Under the pieces are notes generated by a model. That model did no database searches. It was not told the origin of the DNA and saw only the letters and a program-made list of their open reading frames with translations. Source: Nocardia fusca NBRC 14340 (lineage in GTDB: Bacteria; Actinomycetota; Actinomycetes; Mycobacteriales; Mycobacteriaceae). Taken from it: DNA of 64,000 nt. A program made the position numbers and the translations under genes. The DNA lies in the NCBI RefSeq assembly GCF_001618425.1, contig NZ_BDCU01000035.1, positions 50,124 through 114,123 of the forward strand. Direction: 5' to 3'. How positions within the stretch are numbered: position 1 is the first letter of the stretch; every line of letters starts with the position of its first letter. This document shows positions 25,539-33,051 of this stretch, piece after piece.

Positions 25539-26225
25539 GTGAACCCCCCGCTCGACTCGTTACCGTTGAACCCTGCGGAATCCATCTTCCCCGAATCGGA
25601 TTCGGACATCGTCCGGCCCCGGGCCGTAGACGACCTACGGGGCCGGCCGACGCGGGAGCTCCGGTACCCGGCGAGCGCGGCCGTGCTGTTCGCCGGAATT
25701 CCCGGCGCGGGCAAGAGCACCGCGCTGCGCCGGCTGTTCGGTTCCGACCCCGACGCCGAGCAGGCGATACCCGGTCCCGATCGGTCGGTCGTGCTCGATT
25801 CCATCCACGCCCGCAACGCGTGGCGGCGCCGGCTGGCCTGGCTGCCCTACCCGCTGTGGCGGCCGGTGGTGCACGTGGTGCATTTCGGCCGCATCTGGGT
25901 CGCCTTGCGCGATCACACCGGCCCGGTGGTGATCCACGACTGCGGCACCATCGGTTTCACGCGCCGTATGCTGACCCGCTGGGCCGTCCGGCACGGCCGC
26001 GAAATGCACATGGTGTTGCTGGATGTGCCGCCGACGGTCGCCCGGGCCGGACAGTACGCTCGGGGGCGGCGGGTCGGGCTGCTGTCGTTCCACTGGCACG
26101 TGTGGCGCTGGAGACGGATGCTGGGGCGGCTCGAGGCCGGAGCCGGTCCCCGGCCCGCGCCCGCCTCGGTCGTGGTGGTCGACCGCGTCGGCGTGGACCG
26201 GCTGCGGGTCCGGTTCGCCGCCTGA
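25539..26225 (+). CDS. P-loop ATP-binding protein (AAA/zeta-like kinase fold)
   Basis: Frame 25410-26225 contains VLFAGIPGAGKSTALRRLF, a Walker A loop followed by a helix, and later GPVVIHDCGTIGFTRRML and VVLLDVPPTVARAGQYARGRRV. This is the layout of small nucleotide-dependent kinases, with a possible Walker B at IHDCGT and an arginine-rich lid. From GTG 25539 it would be 228 residues; a weak TTG at 25410 gives 271. The substrate is unknown, and a zeta-toxin-like or gluconate/adenylate-kinase-like role is only a guess. It is convergent with the lipid kinase gene, 9 bp apart. Confidence 0.65.
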   Translation: MNPPLDSLPLNPAESIFPESDSDIVRPRAVDDLRGRPTRELRYPASAAVLFAGIPGAGKSTALRRLFGSDPDAEQAIPGPDRSVVLDSIHARNAWRRRLAWLPYPLWRPVVHVVHFGRIWVALRDHTGPVVIHDCGTIGFTRRMLTRWAVRHGREMHMVLLDVPPTVARAGQYARGRRVGLLSFHWHVWRWRRMLGRLEAGAGPRPAPASVVVVDRVGVDRLRVRFAA

Positions 26226-26234
26226 CCGCCGCGG

Positions 26235-27158
26235 TCAGGGGGTCAGTACGGTGAGCGCCCGGGGTTCGACGCGCACGGTGAGCGGCAGCCGGCCCGCGGG
26301 TTCGCCGTCGGCGGTGGCCGGGGCATCGGGAGCGGCCACACTCAGGGATTCGGCCCGGTACTGGCTCACCGCGGGATGATCGATGCGCCGGCCCGCCGAG
26401 AGCGCGGGCAGGATCCGCAGCATCTCCAGATGGGAGACCTTGCCGACCACGGTCACATCCAGCAGGCCGTCGTCGCACCGGGCGTCCGGGCAGATGAGCA
26501 TGCCACCGCCGTAGGTGGTGGTGTTGCCCACCGCGACCAGCAAGGCCTCGGTGGTGATCGCCTCCGCGGCCGGGCCGCCCAATTCGATCCGGTAGGGCAC
26601 CGCGATCCCGTGCGCGATCTCCGCGACCGCGGCGAAGGTGTAGCGGGACCGGCCGCGCGGATAGCGCATCCGGTTGGCCCGCAGGGTGACCCGGGCGTCG
26701 AAGCCGGTGCATGCGACGGTGGCGAACCACATCGGGTCGTGTCCGGCGGGTTCCAGCCGACCCAGGTCGATGGTGCGCACCTGCCCGGATCGGACCAGTT
26801 CCGCGGCACGGGCGGGCTCGTCGGCGATACCGAGTTCACGCGCCAGGTCGTTGCCCGTGCCCGCCGGGACCAGGGCCAGCGGAACGCCCGAACGGGCCAG
26901 CGGGTCCAGGATCGTGTTCACCAGACCGTCGCCACCGACGCAGACGACCGCGTCCGGCGCGCCGCCGGTCACCACATCGCGCACCTGCTCACGGGTCAGC
27001 GCGGCGGAGGGTGCGTGGATCTCGACGACCGACACGCCGTCCGCGCTCAGCCGGTCCACGACGGTGCGGGCGGCCTCGCGCGCCCGGCCCTGCCCGGAGG
27101 CGGGGTTGGTCACCACGGCGACCGTACGCACCTCCCGGCGATCCGCTGCGCGTGTCAT
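26235..27158 (-). CDS. Diacylglycerol kinase-family lipid kinase
   Basis: The 307-residue protein has the DAGK catalytic-domain motifs NPASGQGRA (18-26), GGDGL (75-79) and PAGTGNDLARELG, followed by an all-beta C-terminal domain with GGMLICPDARCDDGLLDV. The family (DgkB/YegS/sphingosine-kinase-like) phosphorylates lipid hydroxyls. Its start overlaps the stop of the alkyl-DHAP-synthase-like gene by four bases, so the two are translationally coupled and probably act on related lipids. Confidence 0.88.
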   Translation of the reverse strand: MTRAADRREVRTVAVVTNPASGQGRAREAARTVVDRLSADGVSVVEIHAPSAALTREQVRDVVTGGAPDAVVCVGGDGLVNTILDPLARSGVPLALVPAGTGNDLARELGIADEPARAAELVRSGQVRTIDLGRLEPAGHDPMWFATVACTGFDARVTLRANRMRYPRGRSRYTFAAVAEIAHGIAVPYRIELGGPAAEAITTEALLVAVGNTTTYGGGMLICPDARCDDGLLDVTVVGKVSHLEMLRILPALSAGRRIDHPAVSQYRAESLSVAAPDAPATADGEPAGRLPLTVRVEPRALTVLTP

Positions 27159-28792
27159 GGCAGCAGTTTGCCAGGGTTGAGGATCCCGGCCGGGTCGATC
27201 TCGCGTTTCACCGCGCGCAGGACCCGCACGCCCAGATCGCCGATCTCATCGGGTAGCCAGGCGCGGTGATCCGCGCCCACCGCGTGGTGATGGGTGATGG
27301 TGGCGCCGGCGGCGGCGATGGCGTCCCCGGCGGCCGTTTTCGCGGCCCGCCACTGCGCGATCGGGTCGTCGAGCAGTTTGGCCACCACCGTGAAATACAG
27401 TGACGCGCCGGTCGGGTAGGTGTGCGAGATATGGCACATCACCAGGGCGGGCGCACCCTGGGCGGTCAGCGAGTCGGTGAGTGCGCTCGTCACCTTCGCT
27501 TTCAGCTCGGCCAGCGCGCTCCAGGTGGTCGCGGTCTCCAGGGTTTCGCACAGCACCCCGACATCCAGGAGCGCATCGCGCAGGTAGGGGGCCGCGAAAC
27601 GGCCGTGCTGCCACTCCCGGGCCGGCTCCGGACCGAGTTCGGTCCCCCCGGCGGCGCGCAGTAGCGCGGCGGCCTCGGCGCCACGGGCCGCGGTGTGGGC
27701 GGCGGTGCCCTCGAACGTGGTCACCGCGAGACAACCGGAAACCGATGCGCCCCCCACATTTCCCGCCCGCGCCAGATTCAGCCCGGTTTCGGCTTCGTCG
27801 GACAACCGCAGCACCGTCGGCGCCGCGCCCGCCTGCACGACCGCGCGCAACGCGGCGGCTCCGGTCTCGAAATCCGGGAAAGACCAGGCCATATGGGTGG
27901 TGGTCTCCGGAACGGGATGAACCCGGACCGTGACCTCGGTGAGGACGCCGAGCACACCCTCCGAACCGACGAACAGGTCACGCAGATCGGGTCCGGCGGC
28001 CGAGGCGGGCGCCCGTCCCAGCAGCACACTTCCCGTGGGCGTGGCCACCCGGACCCGCTGGACCATATCGTCGAACCGGCCGTACCCCGCAGAGGCCTGA
28101 CCCGACGACCGGGTCGCGGCGAATCCACCGATACTGGCGAATTCGAAACTTTGCGGGAAATGCCCGAGCGAGAGCCCGTGCTCGGCGAGCAACTGTTCGG
28201 CACGCGGACCGGTGACCCCGGCGCCGAAGGTGGCGGTGCCGGAGACCGGGTCGCAGTCCAGCAGGGCGTCCAGCCGGCGCAGGTCCAGCGCGATCACCGT
28301 GTCGAACGCGCCGCGCAGCGGGTCGAGCCCGCCGACCACACTGGTGCCGCCGCCGAAGGGCACCACGGCGATGCCCAGCTCCGAGCAGTAGGCGAGGACG
28401 GCCGCCACCTCGTCGTGACCGGCGGGGAAGACCACCGCGTCCGGTGCGTCCTGCGGGGCGAGATCACGTCGTCGCAGCAGGTCGGGGGTGCTCTTACCGC
28501 CGGCGTGCCGCAACCGGGTGACCGGTTCGGTGGAGATATGGTCCGCGCCGACGAGGTCTGCCAGACCGGCCCGCCGGTCCGGGGACAGGACCGACGGCCG
28601 GAGCGGCACATCGCCCTCATCACGACGTGTCGCCGGCTCCCCGGAGATTCCGAACACCTGTGTCAGCAGGCCGCGGATCTGCTCGGGCAGCGGTGTGTGC
28701 CCGGCGGGAACACCCCAGGCGTCCCACACCATATCCGGTCGCCGCGCGCTCGACGCCGAGTTCACCGGACGTTCGCCTTGCTCACCTGTCAT
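27155..28792 (-). CDS. FAD-binding oxidase, alkyl-DHAP synthase (AGPS)-like
   Basis: The 545-residue flavoprotein has a PCMH-type FAD domain with VVPFGGGTSVVGGLD and a second conserved block GHFPQSFEFASIGGFAATRSSGQASAGYGR-DDMV, which is the signature of the alkyldihydroxyacetonephosphate synthase group. The C-terminal part has HISHTYPTGASLYFT and THHHAVGADH, two His clusters near the active site in AGPS. In eukaryotes AGPS swaps an acyl for an alkyl chain in ether-lipid synthesis; the bacterial role is uncertain. It overlaps the lipid kinase and is divergent from a TetR gene across a palindrome. Confidence 0.85.
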   Translation of the reverse strand: MTGEQGERPVNSASSARRPDMVWDAWGVPAGHTPLPEQIRGLLTQVFGISGEPATRRDEGDVPLRPSVLSPDRRAGLADLVGADHISTEPVTRLRHAGGKSTPDLLRRRDLAPQDAPDAVVFPAGHDEVAAVLAYCSELGIAVVPFGGGTSVVGGLDPLRGAFDTVIALDLRRLDALLDCDPVSGTATFGAGVTGPRAEQLLAEHGLSLGHFPQSFEFASIGGFAATRSSGQASAGYGRFDDMVQRVRVATPTGSVLLGRAPASAAGPDLRDLFVGSEGVLGVLTEVTVRVHPVPETTTHMAWSFPDFETGAAALRAVVQAGAAPTVLRLSDEAETGLNLARAGNVGGASVSGCLAVTTFEGTAAHTAARGAEAAALLRAAGGTELGPEPAREWQHGRFAAPYLRDALLDVGVLCETLETATTWSALAELKAKVTSALTDSLTAQGAPALVMCHISHTYPTGASLYFTVVAKLLDDPIAQWRAAKTAAGDAIAAAGATITHHHAVGADHRAWLPDEIGDLGVRVLRAVKREIDPAGILNPGKLLP

Positions 28793-28794
28793 GC

Positions 28795-28827
28795 GTTACA
28801 GTTTGACATGTAGTGTCAAGCAGTAAC
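28795..28827. promoter_or_regulatory. Palindromic TetR-type operator
   Basis: GTTACAGTTTGACA faces TGTCAAGCAGTAAC across a 5-nt centre, 12 of 14 positions being complementary. It fills the gap between the AGPS-like start (28792) and the TetR start (28853). TTGACA-like hexamers occur on both strands inside it, so a bound repressor would block both promoters. Binding by the adjacent TetR is inferred. Confidence 0.7.
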
Positions 28828-28852
28828 ACCAACTGGAGACGAGGTCGAGTTC

Positions 28853-29425
28853 GTGTCATCCGGCGCAGCAGCGGTCGAGCAGACGATCCTGGACGCGGCC
28901 CGCGCATGCGTCGCGGAGTTCGGCGTCCGGCGCACCACGCTCACCGAGGTCGCCCGCCGGGCGGGCGTGAGCCGGCCGACCGTCTATCGCCGATGGGCCG
29001 ACAGCCGCGACCTGGTCGCCGAACTACTGGTGCGCGAACTGCGCGAGATCATCGCCGCGTCCGTGCCGACCGGTGGTCCGGCCCGCGACCGGCTGGTCAC
29101 CGGGGTGGTGACCGGCGCCGCGGAGGTCCGGTCGAACCCGCTGTTCGGCAAGATCTTCCGCACCGATACCGACCTGATGCTCACCTATGTGTTCGGTCGG
29201 CTGGGCCGCAACCAGCGCCAACTGCTCGACCTGTTCGGCACCGGGATCCGGGACGGTCAGGCGGACGGGTCGGTCCGGGCCGGCGACCCCGACCGGCTGG
29301 CGGCCATGGTGTTGCTGATCACCCAGTCCGCGGTGCAGTCGGCGGCCACGGTCGCCCATCTGCTCGACGGATCCGCTCTCGACACCGAACTCCGGCACGC
29401 TCTCGATACCTATCTCGCCCCGTGA
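28853..29425 (+). CDS. TetR-family transcriptional regulator
   Basis: The 190-residue protein has an N-terminal helix-turn-helix: ILDAARACVAEFG, then TTLTEVARRAGVSRPTVYRRW (around 28-48), followed by an all-helical ligand domain. It starts at GTG 28853 with GGAGACGAGG upstream. It is divergent from the AGPS-like/lipid-kinase pair and 98 bp upstream of glpD, so it probably controls one or both; the ligand is unknown. Confidence 0.88.
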   Translation: MSSGAAAVEQTILDAARACVAEFGVRRTTLTEVARRAGVSRPTVYRRWADSRDLVAELLVRELREIIAASVPTGGPARDRLVTGVVTGAAEVRSNPLFGKIFRTDTDLMLTYVFGRLGRNQRQLLDLFGTGIRDGQADGSVRAGDPDRLAAMVLLITQSAVQSAATVAHLLDGSALDTELRHALDTYLAP

Positions 29426-29523
29426 TCCCCCTGCCAGGAAGGAGTAGCGCCCGGCGCATCCGGAAGCGGTGATCGTCCCCGCCTTCCGTTCCGTCTCCCC
29501 GCGGACGCCGTGCCGAGAAACAG

Positions 29524-31074
29524 ATGGCCGAGAACCCTTCCCCCACCGCGGCGCCCGCGTTGAACGCGCGCCGCCGGCGCCGTGAGCTCGCCGTCCTCGG
29601 TGACCACCCGACCATCGACCTGCTGGTGATCGGGGGCGGTGTGACCGGTGCCGGCGTCGCGCTCGACGCGGCCGCCCGCGGACTGCGCACCGTCCTGGTG
29701 GAACGCCACGACCTCGCCCACGGCACCAGCAGGTGGAGTTCGAAACTGGTACACGGCGGCCTGCGCTACCTGGCGAGCGGGAGGATCGGCATCGCGCACG
29801 AGAGCGCGGTGGAGCGGGGCATCCTGCTGCGCCGCACTGCGCCCCATCTGGTCCGGCCGCTCCCCCAGCTGGTCCCGCTGCTCCCCGGGATCGGGTTGTC
29901 CACCCGGAGCCTGATCCGGGCGGGTTTCCTGGCCGGCGACGCACTGCGGGTGGGCGCGGGCACGCCGGCAGCACTGCTACCGCGGTCGCGGCGGGTGACC
30001 CGGGCCGAGGCACTGCGACTGGCACCGACGGTGCGGCAGCACGGACTGCGCGGCGGTCTGCAGGCATGGGACGGGCAACTGGTGGACGACGCGCGACTCG
30101 TGGTCGCGCTGGCCCGGACCGCGGCCGCGCACGGCGCGACCGTGCTGACCCGCGTCGCCGCCGAACAGGTCGGCGGTGCCGGGGCCGTCCTGCGCGACAC
30201 CCTGACCGGCGAAAGCCTCGAGGTCCACGCCGCCGCCGTGGTCAACGCGGCCGGTGTCTGGGCGGACCAGGTCGATCCGAGTATCGAGTTGCGACCCAGC
30301 CGCGGCACCCATCTGGTCTTCGACGCCGCCGCCTTCGGCGGGCTCACCGCGGCGCTGACCGTGCCGGTGCCCGGCACCGTCGGCCGGTTCATCTTCGCCC
30401 TGCCCGCCCCGCACGGACGGGTCTACCTGGGCTTGACCGATGAGGACGCGCCCGGACCCGTCCCCGACGAACCGCGGCCCACCGGCACCGAGATCGACTT
30501 CCTGCTCGACACGGTCAACACGGTGCTGCGCATCCCGCTGACCCACACCGATATCCGCGGCAGTTACGCCGGCCTGCGGCCGCTCCTGCGCACGGCCGGC
30601 GACAGCACGGCCGATATCTCCCGGCAGCACGCGGTCCTCACCGCGCCGAGCGGGCTGGTGACGGTGGTCGGCGGCAAACTCACCACCTACCGCAAGATGG
30701 CTCAGGACGCCGTAGACGCCGCCGTGGCCCGAGCGCACCTGAGCGCCGGCCCGTGCCGGACGAGGAATCTGCCGCTGGTCGGCACGGTCGCCGGCGCGGC
30801 ACGGGACCGGTTGGCCGCACCCCAGCTCCTGATCGAACGCTACGGCGCCGACGCCCCCGCGGTCGTCGCGCTGACCGCCGCCGACCCCGATCTGGCCGTC
30901 CCGGTCGCGCCCGGCGCGGATGTGCTCGCGGCGGAATTCCGGTGGTCACTGGAGCAGGAGGGCGCCCTCGACGCGGGTGACCTCCTGGACCGCCGCACCC
31001 GGATCGGGCTGGTCCCGGCCGACCGGGCCGCCGCCCTGGCCGCCGCCGAGGCCGCGGTGGCCGCCGCGGGGTGA
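29524..31074 (+). CDS. glpD: Glycerol-3-phosphate dehydrogenase (FAD)
   Basis: The 516-residue flavoenzyme has the FAD motif VIGGGVTGAGVALDAAARG, the family pattern TSRWSSKLVHGGLRYL, a central VNAAGVWADQVD and the C-terminal VTVVGGKLTTYRKMAQDAVD, plus the GlpD C-terminal domain. It oxidises sn-glycerol 3-phosphate to DHAP at the membrane. DHAP is also the backbone of ether-lipid synthesis, which fits its position beside the AGPS-like operon. It converges with the GNAT gene, two bases between stops. Confidence 0.92.
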   Translation: MAENPSPTAAPALNARRRRRELAVLGDHPTIDLLVIGGGVTGAGVALDAAARGLRTVLVERHDLAHGTSRWSSKLVHGGLRYLASGRIGIAHESAVERGILLRRTAPHLVRPLPQLVPLLPGIGLSTRSLIRAGFLAGDALRVGAGTPAALLPRSRRVTRAEALRLAPTVRQHGLRGGLQAWDGQLVDDARLVVALARTAAAHGATVLTRVAAEQVGGAGAVLRDTLTGESLEVHAAAVVNAAGVWADQVDPSIELRPSRGTHLVFDAAAFGGLTAALTVPVPGTVGRFIFALPAPHGRVYLGLTDEDAPGPVPDEPRPTGTEIDFLLDTVNTVLRIPLTHTDIRGSYAGLRPLLRTAGDSTADISRQHAVLTAPSGLVTVVGGKLTTYRKMAQDAVDAAVARAHLSAGPCRTRNLPLVGTVAGAARDRLAAPQLLIERYGADAPAVVALTAADPDLAVPVAPGADVLAAEFRWSLEQEGALDAGDLLDRRTRIGLVPADRAAALAAAEAAVAAAG

Positions 31075-31076
31075 AC

Positions 31077-31598
31077 TCAGGCGTATTCCCAGGTCCCGAC
31101 CGCGGCCCACATACACGACCGGGGCCAGCGGTCGAGACCGTGCGCGATCTCGGCGGCCCGCAGGGCGTGCAGTTGCGGTGTCTCCGCGGCCGGATCGAGA
31201 TAGCGGAATCCCAGCCGCCGGTAGTACGGTCCGTTCCACGGCACGTCCGTGAACGTGGTGAGCGTTATCGCGGGTAACCGGTGGTCGGCGGCCCAGCGCA
31301 CCGCGCGGTCGATCAGGCGCCGGCCGATTCCCGCCCCACGATATTCGGGCAGTACCGACACCTGGTCGATATGGGCGTTCCCGTCGACGATGCTCGCGAT
31401 GAGGTACCCCGCCGGCCCCCGGTCCGCGGTCTCCCAGACCCAGGCGCGATCGTCCAGGACGAATTCGCCCAGCACCTCGGCCGACAGCGGCTCATCACCG
31501 GCGACCGCCTCCATCCCCACCGCGGCGAAGGGCTGCCCCGCCCGCACCTCGATCTCCTGCAGCACCGGGATATCCGCGGCGCTCGCCGCACGGATCAC
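31077..31598 (-). CDS. GNAT-family N-acetyltransferase
   Basis: The 173-residue protein has the acetyl-CoA loop QVSVLPEYRGAGIGRRLID (motif A, Q/RxxGxG/A) and a YYRRLGFRYLD motif B, typical of GNAT enzymes. The acceptor is unknown. It starts at GTG 31598, overlapping the stop of a 33-residue frame by GTGA. Confidence 0.85.
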   Translation of the reverse strand: MIRAASAADIPVLQEIEVRAGQPFAAVGMEAVAGDEPLSAEVLGEFVLDDRAWVWETADRGPAGYLIASIVDGNAHIDQVSVLPEYRGAGIGRRLIDRAVRWAADHRLPAITLTTFTDVPWNGPYYRRLGFRYLDPAAETPQLHALRAAEIAHGLDRWPRSCMWAAVGTWEYA

Positions 31599-31696
31599 GC
31601 CGCACCTGCCCGCCGGACATACGCCAGTGCCGGGTGCCCGGCCGATAGCCCGGCAGCGACCACCGCGGTGTGTTCGTCGAGTGCGCTGAGCGGCAT
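31595..31696 (-). CDS. 33-aa ORF coupled to GNAT gene
   Basis: The ATG at 31696 opens a frame reading MPLSALDEHTAVVAAGLSAG and ending VRRAGAA, with its stop overlapping the GNAT start (GTGA). The opening resembles the first residues of isochorismatase-family hydrolases (MPLxxLDxxTALVVIDLQ), but the conserved Asp is missing and the rest is absent. It may be a leader peptide for coupling or a worn remnant. The Shine-Dalgarno sequence is weak (AGGGAC). Confidence 0.3.
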   Translation of the reverse strand: MPLSALDEHTAVVAAGLSAGHPALAYVRRAGAA

Positions 31697-31834
31697 AACG
31701 GTCCCTACTCTCTGTTCCGTGCGGCGGGGTGGTGTCCCCCGCTCACCCCGGCGATCCGTCGTCACCATCTCATAAGCCGGGTAACGGATTCGCATCTATG
31801 CTGGATCCGGTGGTGCGCCAGGAAGGAGCCGCGG

Positions 31835-32947
31835 GTGCGCGTTGATACGTCCACTATCGGGATCGCACCGGGCGAGGGCCTGGTCGCGCGGTTCGGTGAC
31901 GTCGTGATCTATCTCGTGGGCGCCAACGCGTCCACCGAGCGGATACTCGGCGCGGTCGAAGCCGTGGCGGACGCCGAGCATCCCGGGGCAGCCATCGCGC
32001 AGCGGCTCGCCGCGGTCGTCTTCGGGACCGGTTCGGAGCCGCCCCCGTTCGGGCTCGTCGCGCCCACCGCCGACGGCACCCTGGTCCTGCTGCGCGGCCC
32101 GGTGTCGGCGATGATCTCCGGCGCCGAGGGTTCCCGGCGGCTCGTCGGCGCCCGCGCCTTCACCTGGGTGGACGAGATCGTGCGCGACCCGGTGCGCACC
32201 CTGACCGTGGGTCCGGGAGCCGACGGCCGGATCACGCCGTATCCGCGCACCGATCTGCGCGCCGGAGTCGTGCCCGGCGGGGGTTTCGTCATCAAGGCCG
32301 CGGTGCGCCGCAGCACCAAGAACCAGAACCGGGCCGCCACCCCGGCGAAGAAAGCGGCGAACTCCTACGAACCCGTCGCGACGGCACCGGCCGGGCTCGC
32401 CGCGAGCGAGCCGGAACCCGAATCGCACTCCGGGCCCCGCACCGGCCTCGCCGAAGCCCCCGCCGCGGAACCACTGCCCGGCACCCGCGCGTGGTCGGCC
32501 GCGCCGGCGCCCATGCGCGTGGATCCCGAACCGATCCGCCTGCGCAAGGAACCGGCCCGGCCCCATCCGCACACCCGCGCCGCACCCGGCGCCGAACAAG
32601 CCCATCCGGCCCCGCCGACCCTGGTGGCCGAGGACGGCACCGCCTACCCGCTGGACCGCGCCTACGTCATCGGCCGCGGCCCCTCGGTCGACGAATCGGT
32701 ACGCCGCAAAACCGCCGCTCCCCTGGTCCTGCAGCGCGATCGCCACATTTCCCGGGTCCACGCCTACCTCTCGGTCGACTCGGGCAAGGTCTTCCTCCGC
32801 GACGCCGGCACCGCCGCCGGAACCTTCGTCTCCACCCCCGGCGAACCGCGCTGGACCCGGATCAGCCAGTCCCCGACCGAGCTCCCGCCCGGCGGCCGGA
32901 TCCGCATCAGCGAGCAGGTCCTCACCTACCACGGCGGCCCTGCCTGA
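31835..32947 (+). CDS. FHA-domain protein
   Basis: The 370-residue protein starts at GTG 31835 with AGGAAGGAG well placed upstream. Residues 1-140 form a globular domain of unknown role (FGDVVIYLVGANASTERIL). A Pro/Ala-rich linker follows, and from about 275 to the end there is a forkhead-associated domain with YVIGRGPSVDES, RDRHISRVHAYL and GTFVSTPG. FHA domains bind phosphothreonine, so a Ser/Thr-kinase partner is expected; the nearest kinase here is PknG, 24 kb away. Comparable N-domain/FHA proteins occur in mycobacteria and nocardiae. Confidence 0.8.
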   Translation: MRVDTSTIGIAPGEGLVARFGDVVIYLVGANASTERILGAVEAVADAEHPGAAIAQRLAAVVFGTGSEPPPFGLVAPTADGTLVLLRGPVSAMISGAEGSRRLVGARAFTWVDEIVRDPVRTLTVGPGADGRITPYPRTDLRAGVVPGGGFVIKAAVRRSTKNQNRAATPAKKAANSYEPVATAPAGLAASEPEPESHSGPRTGLAEAPAAEPLPGTRAWSAAPAPMRVDPEPIRLRKEPARPHPHTRAAPGAEQAHPAPPTLVAEDGTAYPLDRAYVIGRGPSVDESVRRKTAAPLVLQRDRHISRVHAYLSVDSGKVFLRDAGTAAGTFVSTPGEPRWTRISQSPTELPPGGRIRISEQVLTYHGGPA

Positions 32948-33051
32948 TTTCGACGCCTCGGTGAGCCCGTGAACCCGGTTCTTCACTCCGGCGCCCGGCC
33001 GCTCCGGAACCAGGACGGGCCCCGGCCACGAAGGTGGACCACAATGTCGGT

